A stretch of DNA of 64,000 nucleotides from Synechococcus sp. Tobar12-5m-g (GCF_024345415.1 NZ_JAGQBB010000009.1:53135-117134); one strand, 5' to 3'. Shown: positions 19,426 to 30,127, numbered from the stretch's first letter. Numbers and translations are program-made. Notes: generated by a model not told the origin, from the letters alone.

Positions 19426-20981
19426 CACGATGTATGGCCATCGGAAGAAACGACGGCGATGCTGTCAAGAAAGGGCTGCACCACAGTGGTGTCAAAGCCC
19501 TTCCCGCACCGGAGCACTAGGGCTTCGTCGGTTTGCCAGGACTGCTTATCAGCGTTGAGGGGTGGACCTACCAACACGGCAGTCGCGAGAAAATCGGCCT
19601 TGCGTCCATATCCAGGGGCTTTGCGAAGTTCGGCCAATTTCGCCATCAACCAGGCTTCGCTGGCACTCCCGTAGTAGATGAGCACCGCATCGCAGCGCCG
19701 AAGGCAGCCCTCGTTCTGGAGCCTGTCCTGGACGGCCTGTGCATCGAACTGCGGCGTGATCACGTCGTAGCCCTGCTGCTCAAGATGGGGAATGATTAAT
19801 GCGAGACCGTCCTTAACGGTGAAATCCTCCGGAGTGCCGATCACGTAGACCAGATGCCGGTTGCTGGTGGCGGCGGGGGAAGCTTGAGGGGCATCTGCTG
19901 TTTCCTTGGTAAGCTCTTTCGAAAGAATTGTCTTAAGTTCTTCTAACGTAGTCTGGAGTAACTGGGGATCAGTTTGGAGCAAATCGATGAAAAGTTTTTG
20001 CTCGGGCTTAATCTCCTTGGATTCCGACCTACTCGGAGTCCAAAGCAGATAGCGAAAAGAAGACGATTCATCAGCACGTCGGCGAGCAAGCTCATACTGC
20101 AAAACTACTATGGATTTTTCCCCCATCTCCTGCCCCTCAGGTATCACCCCATATCGGGTGCCTACCAAGTGAATAGATAAATCAGCTGTGGACAGTGCCT
20201 CCGCAACAGCCTCTTCGTATTCCGGTGAGGTCAAAGGAAAGCTTCGATCAGGCAGCACCCTGTGCCCCCACTGTTGGAGCTGGGCCAGGATTGCGGCTCG
20301 GGCCTCGTTAAGATCAGCAGTCGACTCAGCAACGTAGACGGTTCGAATGCGGCTGGCGGATGAGGGTTGCGATTCGGCCTGCAGGTGATCGGGCACTGCT
20401 GGCTTGGGAGATTGTGACTCTGCAACAGTCCATAGTGACTCGTCTGTGAGGGTATCGCTGATGTCCCTTGCCAGCTTCTCCATGCGCGTGGCGAAGCGGC
20501 GTTCCCAATCCTGCCAGAATAAGCGATTGTATTCTAGTGGTGGCCCGCCTTCGTCTTTCTCCTCGTAGAATTCGTAGCCGAGCAGGGGCTGGAAACAATC
20601 GGGCAGCCGGCGTCGATCAACAGGGGTCTTCACTACCTTAAAGATGCGAGAACGTGACCCCACCTTCACTCCCCCTGTCTGTTGCTCGCAGGCGTTACAG
20701 AAAAGCTTGAGCTCCTTGGGGCACCATTCCGAGGTGATGTAGCTCGGCGAGAGCACGGAGATCAGTAGCTGAGCCGTGGCGATCTTGTCTTGGATGACCT
20801 GATCGAAGTCATCATTGCCGGCCAGCTTGGGATCCCTCCAGATGCGAGAGCTCTTGCCGAGCAACTGGGGGAGGCGTTTCTTGAGATAAGCATGGAACGT
20901 GTTGATCCATCCAGGATCACTAAGCAGCGGCTCATTATCTGTATGAGCATAACTAATAAAGACGTCATTGTCAAAGTTCAT
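19425..20981 (-). CDS. TIR-domain protein with two further TIR-like folds
   Basis: 518 residues from the ATG at 20981, which has a GAGG ribosome-binding site; an in-frame start further upstream is less likely. Residues 1-150 form a TIR domain (Asp-Val-Phe-Ile-Ser-Tyr-Ala-His, then Arg-Ile-Trp-Arg-Asp, then Ser-Pro-Ser-Tyr-Ile-Thr-Ser-Glu-Trp-Cys). The Glu of that last motif is where TIR NAD-cleaving enzymes hold their catalytic acid. A second Rossmann-like unit (about 210-330) begins Val-Tyr-Val-Ala-Glu-Ser and resembles DUF4062. A third (about 375-500) begins Leu-Val-Tyr-Val-Ile-Gly-Thr. The gene leads the two-gene operon with the STAND ATPase. I infer a defence or cell-death role. Confidence 0.85.
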   Translation of the reverse strand: MNFDNDVFISYAHTDNEPLLSDPGWINTFHAYLKKRLPQLLGKSSRIWRDPKLAGNDDFDQVIQDKIATAQLLISVLSPSYITSEWCPKELKLFCNACEQQTGGVKVGSRSRIFKVVKTPVDRRRLPDCFQPLLGYEFYEEKDEGGPPLEYNRLFWQDWERRFATRMEKLARDISDTLTDESLWTVAESQSPKPAVPDHLQAESQPSSASRIRTVYVAESTADLNEARAAILAQLQQWGHRVLPDRSFPLTSPEYEEAVAEALSTADLSIHLVGTRYGVIPEGQEMGEKSIVVLQYELARRRADESSSFRYLLWTPSRSESKEIKPEQKLFIDLLQTDPQLLQTTLEELKTILSKELTKETADAPQASPAATSNRHLVYVIGTPEDFTVKDGLALIIPHLEQQGYDVITPQFDAQAVQDRLQNEGCLRRCDAVLIYYGSASEAWLMAKLAELRKAPGYGRKADFLATAVLVGPPLNADKQSWQTDEALVLRCGKGFDTTVVQPFLDSIAVVSSDGHTS

Positions 20982-21062
20982 TGACCACCTCGGACCCCCT
21001 GGAATCAAAACCCTTTGAACCAGAGTTTAGACGCCTTGGCCAGAACTAGCAATTGCCCTTAA

Positions 21063-22102
21063 GGGCTATCCGGATGACGGCAGTAGATCAGACGGGTCTT
21101 CTGCTCGCCATGGGCGGTCAAGTGAGCCTGCTGCAAGGCTTTCGGGCCACTTCGGCCCTACTGGTGAGTGCATCGCGACGGGGTGTGGGTTCGGGATCTT
21201 GATCAGTTCCCGCATCGGCGTCGGCCCCGCGCCCACGGCGCCCTCCAGGAGACGAAGCAACAGCAATCCACAAGCATGACGGCGGTTGAACCGGAAGGTG
21301 AACTCATCCAGGTAGGCCTGCGGGTGCTCGGCGGAGCCTCCGGACTGGTGGGTACCGGCCAGCCAGCGCTTGAGCAGGCTCGCCACCCGGTGTAACCCAG
21401 GCAGACGTTCGTGAGCCGGCAGGCCGGAGCGCTTGATGTTGAACAGCTTGTGCCCGACGAAACCCCGAGCAGGCGCGAGTGGGTAGGACTGCAAGGCGTC
21501 GCTGACGACGACCGAGCCTGGGCTGAGGTTGCGGTGCATGAACTCCCCGAGATGCTCGGCGTCGATCTTCTCCACCACCTGCAGTCGGCATCGGCCGAAG
21601 CCCTTTGCCTTGGCCTCGACCGCGATCGCGACGTAGGCCTTCCCGGGGGCTCCGCTTCCACGCTTGCCGCCGGTCTTGACACCGCCGATGAACGTCTCGT
21701 CGACCTCGACATTGTCAGACAGCAGATCCGTCGAGGTGCGGCCCATCGCGGTGCGCAGCTAGTGGCACATCCCCCACGCGGTCTCATACGACCCCAGCCC
21801 CAGCAGCGGCTGAAGAGAGGCGGCGCTGACCCCGTTCTTCGTCGCTGCCATCAGCCACGCAGCATCGAACCACACGGTCATCGGCGTCCTCGTGTCCTGG
21901 AAGACCGTGCCGGCCAAGACGCGCACCCGCCTACGGCACACGCCACAAGGCCACCCGCCCGCAGCCAGTCCAGATAGTCCAGGCACGCCGCGTCGTCCAG
22001 GAACCACGCGCGCACCGCCGCGAGATTGCCGGGGTACTGCATCCCAGCCACCGGCAAAGGAAGAATCACGCGATAAGTCTAATGCCGTCATCCGGACACC
22101 CC
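21063..22102 (-). mobile_element. IS1595-type (ISXO2-like) insertion sequence, full length but defective
   Basis: A 1040-bp element bounded by about 20-bp inverted repeats: GGGCTATCCGGATGACGGCA at the left, and on the minus strand GGGGTGTCCGGATGACGGCA at the right, two mismatches. It carries one minus-strand transposase gene that is broken. Clear target-site duplications were not seen. A partial second copy lies at 14457-14877 in the same orientation, across the STAND/TIR operon. Confidence 0.8.
21066..22083 (-). pseudogene. IS1595/ISXO2-like transposase, frameshifted and with a stop codon
   Basis: The N-terminal region (Val-Arg-Ala-Trp-Phe-Leu-Asp-Asp) changes frame near 21900-21960. The next part reads Gly-Thr-Val-Phe-Gln-Asp-Thr-Arg-Thr-Pro and Trp-Gly-Met-Cys-His, then hits a TAG in the stretch before LRTAMGRTSTDL. 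The DDE part then reads Glu-Val-Asp-Glu-Thr-Phe-Ile-Gly-Gly (first catalytic Asp), Val-Ser-Asp-Ala and an Asn-Ile-Lys segment, typical of ISXO2-like transposases. At least one frameshift and one nonsense change make it non-functional. The exact ends of the gene are approximate. Confidence 0.75.
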
Positions 22103-22297
22103 TTTTTTAAATCGACATGATCGACATCTCAAGAACGGCAATTTGGTTCAATTTTCAGTGGCATAGCCTATAATCTATACATCTTAACTCATCGCTATAG
22201 GGGTCAGGATTTTCTGGACCAGGGCTATCGTTAACTTCAGAGGTAGGGCAAAGGCCCAACCAGGTTTTTCCCACTTTAGTTGCAGCCTTCACCGTAG

Positions 22298-22468
22298 ATG
22301 TTGGCTACACCCAAAACCAAAAGCCCCGGGGGGTTCAAGGTCCAGATGGCCATGGCGGCAATTTCGGGCCGCAAGACCCTTCAGGAGATCCAGGGTGACC
22401 ATGCCATCCACCCGATCCAGGTGAGCCAGGGGAAAAAGCTGCTGCTGGAAAGTGCCAGCAATCTATAG
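22298..22468 (+). pseudogene. N-terminal remnant of an IS3-type OrfA
   Basis: 56 codons with the OrfA helix-turn-helix pattern: Phe-Lys-Val-Gln-Met-Ala-Met-Ala-Ala-Ile, Lys-Thr-Leu-Gln-Glu-Ile and then His-Pro-Ile-Gln-Val-Ser-Gln. The family has Trp-Lys-Lys after the last motif and this has Gly-Lys-Lys. The frame ends at a TAG right before purF's 3' end. No other part of the element is nearby. Confidence 0.6.
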
Positions 22469-22486
22469 GGAAGCTGGCGACCCAAC

Positions 22487-24004
22487 TCAGACTGTGGCGG
22501 CAATCCCCGAGGGTTCAAGCATCAATTTGCTGGAGCGGATCTTGTCATCCATCGGGATGGGGTAGTGGCCGTCGAAGCAGGCCGTGCAGAAGTTGGCGGA
22601 ATGGTCGTGGGCAGCCTCCAGCATTCCCTTCTGGCTCAGGTAGGCCAGGGAATCCACCTGCAGATGTTGGGTGATCTCCTCCAGGGTGAGGCGGGCAGCG
22701 ATCAGTTGCTCCTGGTTGTCGGTGTCGATGCCGTAGAAACAAGGGTGGGTCACCGGGGGAGAACTGATCCGCATGTGCACCTCCGTGGCGCCGGCATCGC
22801 GCAGGGCCTGCACCAGCTTCCGGCTGGTGGTGCCGCGCACGATCGAGTCGTCGATCACCACCACCCGCTTACCATCCAGCACATCGGGCAGGGGATTGAG
22901 CTTGACGCGGATTCCCGCCTCCCGCATCGCCTGGGTGGGCTGGATGAAGGTGCGCCCCACGTAGCGGTTCTTGATCAGCCCATCGGCGTAGGGAATGCCG
23001 CTGGCCTTGGAGAAACCGATCGCGGCGGGGATGCCGGAATCGGGGACGCCGATCACGATGTCGGCCTCCACCTCGGTCTCCCGGGCGAGCTGGGCTCCGA
23101 TCCTGTGTCGGTAGCTGTAAAGCGATTCGCCGAAGAAGCGGCTGTCGGGGCGGGCGAAATAGATCATTTCAAAAACGCACAGCTTGGTGGGCTCCACGAT
23201 CCAGCGCCTGCGCAACGGCACCGATTCCCCGGCCTGGAAATGAATCAGTTCCCCGGGCGCCACCTCGCCGTCGTAGGAGGCTCCGATGATGTCCAGGCCG
23301 CAGCTTTCACTGCTGACCACCCACTGGCCCTGGTGCTTCTCACCCAGATGGCCGAACACCAGCGGGCGCACGCCATAGCCGTCCCGCAGGGCGAACAGCC
23401 CCTCAGGGGTGCCGATCGCCAGGCTGAAGGCCCCGCGGCACTGGCCCGCCGCCGCTTCGATGGCGGCCCTCCAGCCCTGGCCACCATCCACAGCCTCCTG
23501 GAGGGCGAAGGCGATCAGCTCGGAATCCGTGGTGGAGGTGAACTCCCCGGCCAGATGGCTGAGGGCCTGCCGCAATTCGGCGGCGTTGACCAGATTGCCG
23601 TTGTGGGCCAGGGCGAACGGTCCCAGCCGGGTCATCAGCACCACCGGCTGGGCATTGCAGACCTTGCTGCTGCCGGTGGTCGAATAGCGGTTGTGGCCAA
23701 TCGCCAAATCGCCGGGCATCCGCTCGAGCACGTCCTGATCGAACACCTGGCTCACCAGGCCCATGTCCTTGTGGAGACGGATCTTGGCGCCGTTGAACAC
23801 GGCGATCCCAGCTGATTCCTGGCCGCGGTGCTGCAGGGCGTAGAGCCCGAAATAGGTAAGGTTGGCGACGGGCTGACCCGGGGCGTAAACCGCGAACACC
23901 CCGCAGGCCTCCTCCATTCGGTCGGGCCGCTCCTGCTGGTCGGGGAGCTGGGCCCGCTCGGGGTGGTGAAGCCTGGGATGCACCGATACCACAGGCGTGA
24001 TCAC
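22487..24004 (-). CDS. purF: Amidophosphoribosyltransferase
   Basis: First step of purine synthesis: PRPP plus glutamine gives phosphoribosylamine. After a propeptide of about 33 residues the mature enzyme starts at Cys in Glu-Glu-Ala-Cys-Gly-Val-Phe, the nucleophile of the glutaminase domain. The PRPP loop Val-Val-Ile-Asp-Asp-Ser-Ile-Val-Arg-Gly-Thr-Thr is intact. Cysteines in KLCVFE, HPCFYG and FCTAC match the iron-sulfur ligands of the Bacillus-type enzyme. The start is GTG at 24004, 26 bp after purL's stop, in the conserved dnaN-purL-purF order. Confidence 0.96.
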   Translation of the reverse strand: MITPVVSVHPRLHHPERAQLPDQQERPDRMEEACGVFAVYAPGQPVANLTYFGLYALQHRGQESAGIAVFNGAKIRLHKDMGLVSQVFDQDVLERMPGDLAIGHNRYSTTGSSKVCNAQPVVLMTRLGPFALAHNGNLVNAAELRQALSHLAGEFTSTTDSELIAFALQEAVDGGQGWRAAIEAAAGQCRGAFSLAIGTPEGLFALRDGYGVRPLVFGHLGEKHQGQWVVSSESCGLDIIGASYDGEVAPGELIHFQAGESVPLRRRWIVEPTKLCVFEMIYFARPDSRFFGESLYSYRHRIGAQLARETEVEADIVIGVPDSGIPAAIGFSKASGIPYADGLIKNRYVGRTFIQPTQAMREAGIRVKLNPLPDVLDGKRVVVIDDSIVRGTTSRKLVQALRDAGATEVHMRISSPPVTHPCFYGIDTDNQEQLIAARLTLEEITQHLQVDSLAYLSQKGMLEAAHDHSANFCTACFDGHYPIPMDDKIRSSKLMLEPSGIAATV

Positions 24005-24030
24005 CTAAAGGGTCTTGACAGCATTGTGCC

Positions 24031-26415
24031 TCAGGCTGAGGCAACCAGGCGGCGCGGAATCGCCTGCTCATAAACGCTGGCGAACGCGGCGACGTCGGCA
24101 TTCAGCACCGGATCCTCCGCCAGGCTGATTCGCAGCTGGCCGTCGTCCTCCACCGTTCCCAGCCGCTTCGCTGGAACCAGCGCTGGGAAGGAAGCCATCA
24201 GTTCTTGCCAGGCGCTCAGCTGGGTCACCGGCACGCTGACCAGGATGCGCGCGCCACCCTCGGCGAACAGCAACCGGTCCAGGCGGCTGGTGCTGGCCGG
24301 CAGGACCAGCTGGGCACCCAGCCCCGCGGCCATGCAGCATTCTGCCGCCGCCACAGCCAGGCCGCCGTCGCTGAGGTCGTGGGCGGAGGCCACCAGGCCC
24401 CGGCCGATCGCCTCCCGCAGCAGGCTCTGCACCTGGCGCTCCAGGGCCAGGTCGGTGCGGGGCGGGCGGCCGGTGGCCAGGCCGTGGATCCGCGCCAGAT
24501 AGCTGCTGCCCCCCAGACCCAGACGATCCTCAACTCCCGTGTCAGCCGATTGATCCGCGACGGCGGCCATTTCAAGCGGCACGCCCAGCAGCCAGATCGT
24601 GTCACCGGACTGCTTCCAGGCCAGTCCGGTGACACGGGCCAGATCGTGCACCAATCCCACCATGCCCACCACCGGGGTGGGGTGGATCGGCTGGAGGCTG
24701 CCGTCGGGACGGCGGGTTTCGTTGTACAGGGAGACATTGCCGCCGGTGACCGGTGTGTCGAGGGCACGGCAGGCCTCGGCCAGCCCGCGGCAGGCCATCG
24801 CCAGCTGCCAGTAGCCCGTGGGGGTCTCCGGCGACGCGAAATTGAGGTTGTCGGTGACCGCCAAGGGTTCAGCTCCCACGCAGCTGAGGTTGCGGGCCGC
24901 CTCCGCCACCGCCGCGATCGCGCCGCGCTCCGGATCCAGCGCCACCCAGCGGTTGGGACAATCCACGGTGGCGGCCACGCCACGATGACAAGCCGTCAGG
25001 GCCGCAGCCCCTTCCTGGGGCCGCAGGCGCAGCACCGCCGCATCGGCCCCGCCCGGCAGCAGCACGGTGTTGGCCTGCACCTGCTGGTCGTACTGGCGGT
25101 ACACCCAGCGCTTGCTGGCGATGGTGGGGTCATCGAGCAAGGCCTCGAGCACTTCCCCCCAGCCCATGGGAGACCGGCCTTCCGGCGTGATGCCGGCCAG
25201 GGTGGCGGCAGGAAGCTGGGCCTCACTCCAGCGCCAGTGGGCCTGGATTTCCACCGGCGGCTCACTCAGCAGCGGGTGGTGGTTGATCGGCGTGTCGTCG
25301 GCCAGGGCACTGGCCGGCACCTCGGCCGCCACCTGGCCTTGCTGCAGCACCCGCACCACGTTCTCCTCCAGCACCCGACCCACCACGGCTGCCTGCAGAC
25401 CCCAGCGGCGGAAGCGGGCCATCAGGGGCTCCGCACGACCCGCCTTCACCACGAACAGCATCCGCTCCTGGGATTCGCTCAGCAAAAACTCGTAGGCGGT
25501 CATGCCCGTTTCACGGGCCGGCACCTGGTCCAGATCCAGCTCGATGCCCAGGCCACCCTTGGCTGCCATCTCTGAGCAACTGCAGGTGAGCCCGGCGGCA
25601 CCCATGTCCTGGGCCGCCACCACATCACCACTTTTGAACGCCTCCAGGCAGGCCTCGATCAACCCCTTCTCCAGGAACGGATCACCGACCTGCACGGCGG
25701 GGCGGTCATCAAGGGAGGCGGCGCTCAGCTCGGCCGAGGCAAAACTGGCCCCCCCCATGCCATCGCGGCCAGTGGTGCTGCCCACGTACACCACCGGATT
25801 ACCAACACCGGCCGCGCCGGAGCAGACGATCTCCTCGGTTTCCATCAGCCCCAGGGCCATGGCATTCACCAAGGGGTTGCCGCTGTAGCTGGGATCAAAC
25901 GCCACCTCACCGCCCACGGTGGGCACCCCCACGCAATTGCCGTAATGGGCGATGCCGGACACCACCCCCTCGATCAGGCCCACGTTGCGCGCGTCTTCGA
26001 GCGGACCGAACCGCAGGGCATTGAGCAGGCCGATCGGCCGAGCGCCCATGGTGAAGATGTCCCGCAGGATGCCGCCCACGCCGGTGGCCGCCCCCTGGAA
26101 CGGCTCCACCGCCGAGGGGTGATTGTGGCTCTCGATCTTGAAAGCCAGCCGCTGGCCCTCCCCCAGATCCACCACACCGGCGTTCTCGCCAGGGCCCACC
26201 AGGATGCGGGGGCCGCTGGTGGGAAACCCCCGCAGCAGGGGCCGGGAGTTGCGATAGCAGCAGTGCTCCGACCACATCACGCCGAACATGCCCAGCTCAG
26301 CCCGGTTCGGTTCGCGGCCCAGCCGCCGCACGATCTCCTCGTAGTCGGCCGGGCTGAGGCCCTCCTTCTTCAGCGCCTCGGCAACCGAGAACGGGGGAGC
26401 GGAGGAGCGGACCAC
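24031..26415 (-). CDS. purL: Phosphoribosylformylglycinamidine synthase subunit PurL
   Basis: ATP-dependent amidation of FGAR in purine synthesis, acting with PurS and PurQ (not in this window). The protein is of the small PurL class (794 residues), with [20 protein letters not shown] near the start and the usual tandem AIRS-type domains. A longer open frame reaches 27198 but its first 260 codons only shadow the upstream gene. I chose the GTG at 26415, just before Ser-Val-Ala-Glu-Ala-Leu, because it gives family length. The start is uncertain by a few codons. purF follows directly. Confidence 0.94.
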   Translation of the reverse strand: MVRSSAPPFSVAEALKKEGLSPADYEEIVRRLGREPNRAELGMFGVMWSEHCCYRNSRPLLRGFPTSGPRILVGPGENAGVVDLGEGQRLAFKIESHNHPSAVEPFQGAATGVGGILRDIFTMGARPIGLLNALRFGPLEDARNVGLIEGVVSGIAHYGNCVGVPTVGGEVAFDPSYSGNPLVNAMALGLMETEEIVCSGAAGVGNPVVYVGSTTGRDGMGGASFASAELSAASLDDRPAVQVGDPFLEKGLIEACLEAFKSGDVVAAQDMGAAGLTCSCSEMAAKGGLGIELDLDQVPARETGMTAYEFLLSESQERMLFVVKAGRAEPLMARFRRWGLQAAVVGRVLEENVVRVLQQGQVAAEVPASALADDTPINHHPLLSEPPVEIQAHWRWSEAQLPAATLAGITPEGRSPMGWGEVLEALLDDPTIASKRWVYRQYDQQVQANTVLLPGGADAAVLRLRPQEGAAALTACHRGVAATVDCPNRWVALDPERGAIAAVAEAARNLSCVGAEPLAVTDNLNFASPETPTGYWQLAMACRGLAEACRALDTPVTGGNVSLYNETRRPDGSLQPIHPTPVVGMVGLVHDLARVTGLAWKQSGDTIWLLGVPLEMAAVADQSADTGVEDRLGLGGSSYLARIHGLATGRPPRTDLALERQVQSLLREAIGRGLVASAHDLSDGGLAVAAAECCMAAGLGAQLVLPASTSRLDRLLFAEGGARILVSVPVTQLSAWQELMASFPALVPAKRLGTVEDDGQLRISLAEDPVLNADVAAFASVYEQAIPRRLVASA

Positions 26416-26497
26416 CGGGCGGAGCTGCAACGGCCTTCCACTCTCCCTGAGGGCCTGACCCGGCACAAGGGCGTCACCTCGGCTGACGAACCGAGGC

Positions 26498-27271
26498 TCA
26501 GGTCTCGTCCCAGAGATCCTCGAGGGGATCAGCTCCTCGGCGGCGGTGCTCAGGCTCAGCCCGAGGCCCGCGCTGGGGAACGGGATCATCGGGCCAATTC
26601 TCGAGCGGATCGTCGTCGTCGGGATACCGCCTTCGTTCCGGCTCCCTTTCCAGGGGCTCTTGCCAGGGGGGCTCCTCCAGCCAGCCCTCCAGCCGCTGCT
26701 CGACCCGATCGCCCACCTCCTGGAACTGGCCGCGCCAGCGGCGGGAGCGGCGCAGGAACTCCTGGCGGACGCTTGCCCTGGCCAAGGGCAGGTCATCGAG
26801 ACCAGCCAGGGAGGTGAGCACCTGGCCCGGTTGCTGATCGAGGATGCGCTCGGGGCTGAGCCGCCAGCGGCTGCTGCCCGGCAGGCGCGGATCGCTGCGG
26901 GCCACCAGGTAGTGAAGGATGCGGCCCGTGCGCAGCTCGATGGCGGCATCCACCACGGATCCCAGCACGCTGCTGGAAGCTCCGGTGAGGGCAGCGTCGA
27001 ACAGGGTGGGCAGCCGATCCAGCGTGCCCTGCTCGGTTTCGGCCGGTTCCCCCAACACCAGCGCTTCGAGATCGGTGACTCCCCGCAACTGGTTGAGGCG
27101 CCAGACCAACCGCCGGCCGCCGAAGGCGGAGGGTTTGCTGGCCCAACCCAGCAGCCGGTGGACGGGCGGATGCATCCAGGCGACCAAACCGGCGCCATGC
27201 TCCAGCCCTTGATCGCAGCGAACGCGCAGCCTCAGCAGGTCACTGAGCAGGAGCTGCTGGGGGAGGGCCAC
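26498..27271 (-). CDS. PRC-barrel domain protein between dnaN and purL
   Basis: 257 residues with two PRC-barrel-like beta segments (about residues 15-95 and 95-160) and an acidic, arginine-rich tail. A protein of this kind is found between dnaN and purL across picocyanobacteria. Its function is not known, and PRC-barrels elsewhere serve in RNA processing or reaction-centre assembly. The GTG start lies 4 bp after the dnaN stop, so it is translated as part of the dnaN transcript. Confidence 0.8.
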   Translation of the reverse strand: MALPQQLLLSDLLRLRVRCDQGLEHGAGLVAWMHPPVHRLLGWASKPSAFGGRRLVWRLNQLRGVTDLEALVLGEPAETEQGTLDRLPTLFDAALTGASSSVLGSVVDAAIELRTGRILHYLVARSDPRLPGSSRWRLSPERILDQQPGQVLTSLAGLDDLPLARASVRQEFLRRSRRWRGQFQEVGDRVEQRLEGWLEEPPWQEPLEREPERRRYPDDDDPLENWPDDPVPQRGPRAEPEHRRRGADPLEDLWDET

Positions 27272-27275
27272 GGGA

Positions 27276-28457
27276 TCAGCTGCGGATCTGCACCGGCATC
27301 ACCAGATAGGTGAAGCTCGGATCATCCACCGGCACCAGCACGGCTGGGGTGGTGGGTGCATTGCAGCGCAGCTCCACCCGATCGGCGGCCATCGCCTTGA
27401 GCCCATCGAGCACGTAGCGCACATTGAAGGCGATGGCGATCGGCTCGCCCCGAACCACGGCGGCCAGGTCTTCGGAGCCGGAGCCGACATCCTGGGCATC
27501 GGCGCTGATGTGTAGCTGGCCGGTGGCCGGATCGCTGCTGATCTTCACGACGTTGTTGTGCTGATCGGCCAGCACGGCCACCCGCTCCAGGGCGGTGATG
27601 AAGCCACGGCGGTCCAGTTCCAGGCTGCGGCTGAAGCTGGTGGGAATCAGCTGGCGATAGTTCGGATAGGTGCCGTCGAGGCTGCGGCTGGTCAGCACCT
27701 GATCGGCCCAGAGAAACACCACCTGGCCCCGGTCGCAGTAGAGGCTCACCGCCTCCTGGGACTGGCGGCCGGAGAGCAGGCGCTCCAGTTCGCGCAGGGA
27801 GCGGGCCGGAACGGTGACGGCGAAGGTGTCGGTCGCGGCTTCACCGTCCAGCTCGGCCTCGTGATCGATGGCGGCCCCTGCGCTGGGTTGGGCGGCGTTC
27901 TCCAGGCGCAGCACCGAAAGGCGGTGGCCATCGGTGGCGGCGCACTCCAGGCCCCGGTGTTCAAGGCCGAGATGGACGCCAGTGAGCAGTTGCTTGGCCT
28001 CATCGCCGCTGCTGGCGAACAGGGTGGCCCGCAACCCCCGCACCAAGGCATCCACGTTCAGACGAATCGGTGCTCCGGTCTGAAGCAGAGGTAGATCGGG
28101 GAAATCCTCGGCCGACAGGCCCCGCATCTGGTAGGTGCCGGAGCGGCTGGTGAGCTCCACCTGGTCCTGGCCTTCCTCGCAGCTGAGCGTGATCGGGCTG
28201 TCAGCCGAGAGGCGCGAAACGATTTCGACGAACAGCTTTGAGGGCAGCGTGATCGCGCCGCTGGTCTCCACTGAGGCGGCCAGGCTGGTCTGAATCCCGA
28301 GGCTGAGATCGAAGCCGGTGAGGCTGAGACGGCCGGTGCCGGCATCGGCCGTGAGCAGCACGTTGGCAAGCACGGGGTGGGTCGGCCGGGCGGAAACCGC
28401 GCGGCTGACCAGCTGAAGGCTGGCGCTCAGTTCGCTCTGGGAACAGACCAGCTTCAT
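27276..28457 (-). CDS. dnaN: DNA polymerase III beta subunit (sliding clamp)
   Basis: The clamp that tethers replicative polymerase to DNA. 393 residues starting MKLVCSQSELSASLQLVSRA, with three clamp domains and the C-terminal Tyr-Leu-Val-Met-Pro-Val-Gln-Ile-Arg, the conserved clamp-protein end. The ATG at 28457 is chosen because upstream in-frame codons add non-family sequence. In picocyanobacteria dnaN sits beside the replication origin, which fits the box-bearing region upstream. Confidence 0.97.
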   Translation of the reverse strand: MKLVCSQSELSASLQLVSRAVSARPTHPVLANVLLTADAGTGRLSLTGFDLSLGIQTSLAASVETSGAITLPSKLFVEIVSRLSADSPITLSCEEGQDQVELTSRSGTYQMRGLSAEDFPDLPLLQTGAPIRLNVDALVRGLRATLFASSGDEAKQLLTGVHLGLEHRGLECAATDGHRLSVLRLENAAQPSAGAAIDHEAELDGEAATDTFAVTVPARSLRELERLLSGRQSQEAVSLYCDRGQVVFLWADQVLTSRSLDGTYPNYRQLIPTSFSRSLELDRRGFITALERVAVLADQHNNVVKISSDPATGQLHISADAQDVGSGSEDLAAVVRGEPIAIAFNVRYVLDGLKAMAADRVELRCNAPTTPAVLVPVDDPSFTYLVMPVQIRS

Positions 28458-28942
28458 GGCGGCGACATCGGGAAGAGGAACACCCGGCGAGGGCCCCACC
28501 ACGGTTCCACAACCCCTGCCGATCCGCAACGGCAGGGAACCGAAGCCCCCCAACCGATCACCACCACAATCCCCCGCTTTCCCTGCTGGGATTAAAGATT
28601 CAGAAAAGAAGAAAAAGTCAGTAGTCGTAGGGGGTGTGGAAACGGGGGAATTTGCTTGAACAGGCTGGCGGCCAGCGGATTCAACGAATTGGCATTGGGG
28701 ACAAGGGAAAGCTCACAACCCTGAATCACACCTTTCCCACAGATTCCCCTGTTTGTGGAAAACAGCAATCAGGGCGGCGGGGTGGACTTTGGCCCGTCTT
28801 TCCCCGTGGAGGGCAGGCTTTTCCTCAGCCTCGAAAGAGACAGTTCACCCATTGGATCGACGCCAGGATCCCTCTGGAACCCTGCTCGCTCAACAGCGGA
28901 TCGACTCGAAGCCTTGCCTGGTTCGGTTGATCAGGATCGGGC
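28458..28942. other. Candidate replication origin upstream of dnaN (DnaA-box-like sites)
   Basis: No gene fits this 485-bp gap between thrC and dnaN. It contains one exact cyanobacterial-type DnaA box, TTTTCCACA, on the minus strand at 28754-28762. Near-matches are GTTTCCACA (minus) at 28635-28643, TTTCCCACA at 28733-28741, and a weaker GGTTCCACA at about 28503-28511. An AT-rich stretch at 28590-28620 could serve as the unwinding site. The dnaN neighbourhood is where the origin lies in Synechococcus. The number of boxes is modest, so this is a candidate. Confidence 0.55.
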
Positions 28943-30001
28943 TCAGAAGCCCATCACGTCCGCCACCACGTCCACTTCAGGCGCCAGACCGGCGTGGAAG
29001 GCCCCGTCGCTGTTGTCGATTGCGGTTCCGGGATCCTTCAGGCCGTTCCCGGTGAGCACGCACACCACGGTGGCGCCCCAGGGCACGTCGCTGGCCTGTT
29101 GCAACAAGCCAGCCACCGAAGCCGCGCTGGCGGGCTCGCAGAACACCCCTTCCTCGCGGCCCAGCAGCTTGTAGGCCTCCAGGATCTCCTGATCGGTCAC
29201 GGCATGAAAGCTGCCGCCACTCTCCTGGCGCACCTTGAGTGCCTTGTCCCGGTTGGCCGGGTTGCCGATCCGGATCGCCGTGGCGATTGTGTCGGGTTGC
29301 TCGACGGTGTGACCGAGCACGAGCGGCGCCGAGCCGCTGGCCTGAAAGCCCATCATCCGGGGCAGCCGCCGGCTGTGGCCGGCCGCCTGGTACTCCTGGA
29401 AACCCATCCAGTAGGCGCTGATGTTGCCGGCATTTCCCATCGGAATGCACAGCCAGTCGGGGGCTTCACCGAGGGCATCCACCACTTCGAAAGCGGCGGT
29501 TTTCTGGCCTTGGAGGCGGAAGGGATTGAGCGAGTTCACCAGGGTGACGGGATAGCGATCGGCCACCTCCCGCACGATCGCCAGGGCCCGGTCGAAGTTG
29601 CCCTTCACCGCCAGCACCTCAGCGCCGTACACGAGGGCCTGGGCCAGCTTCCCCTGGGCGACGTAGCCATCCGGAATCAACACGAAGGCCCGCATCCCGC
29701 CCCGGCGGGCGTAGGCGGCAGCAGCGGCGGAGGTGTTGCCCGTGCTGGCGCAGATCACCGCCTCGGCCCCGGCCTCCTTCGCCTTGCTGACCGCCATGGT
29801 CATGCCCCGGTCCTTGAAGCTGCCGGTGGGGTTGAGGCCGTCGTACTTGAGAAACACCCGCACATCACGCCCGATTCTCTGCGCGATCGACGGAGCCGGA
29901 ATCAGCGGCGTCGCCCCCTCCCGCAGGGTGATCACCGGCGTCTGATCGGTCACCGGCAGCCAGCGGCGATAGGCTTCGATCAGACCGGGCCAGTTCTGCA
30001 T
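28943..30001 (-). CDS. thrC: Threonine synthase
   Basis: PLP enzyme converting O-phosphohomoserine to threonine, the end of the branch opened by lysC in this window. The PLP lysine lies in [10 protein letters not shown] and the phosphate-binding loop in Ser-Thr-Gly-Asn-Thr-Ser. I use the ATG at 30001 ([17 protein letters not shown]), giving 352 residues. A GTG at 30046 would add 15 residues and cannot be excluded. Neither start has a strong ribosome-binding site. Confidence 0.93.
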   Translation of the reverse strand: MQNWPGLIEAYRRWLPVTDQTPVITLREGATPLIPAPSIAQRIGRDVRVFLKYDGLNPTGSFKDRGMTMAVSKAKEAGAEAVICASTGNTSAAAAAYARRGGMRAFVLIPDGYVAQGKLAQALVYGAEVLAVKGNFDRALAIVREVADRYPVTLVNSLNPFRLQGQKTAAFEVVDALGEAPDWLCIPMGNAGNISAYWMGFQEYQAAGHSRRLPRMMGFQASGSAPLVLGHTVEQPDTIATAIRIGNPANRDKALKVRQESGGSFHAVTDQEILEAYKLLGREEGVFCEPASAASVAGLLQQASDVPWGATVVCVLTGNGLKDPGTAIDNSDGAFHAGLAPEVDVVADVMGF

Positions 30002-30127
30002 CGTTGGCTTCGCGCCCAGACGTCTGAGAGCGGAAAGCACGGGCACGATCGCAGCAGATGGGGCTGGTTCGAATCTACGCGTCCGCCCTGAGCCACTGGC
30101 CGCAAGGCGATCGTTCGAGATCGGGCC

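Noticed and set aside
26416..27198. 260-codon N-terminal extension of purL
   Set aside because: It overlaps the PRC-barrel gene in another frame and adds Ser/Pro/Trp-rich sequence not found in PurL.
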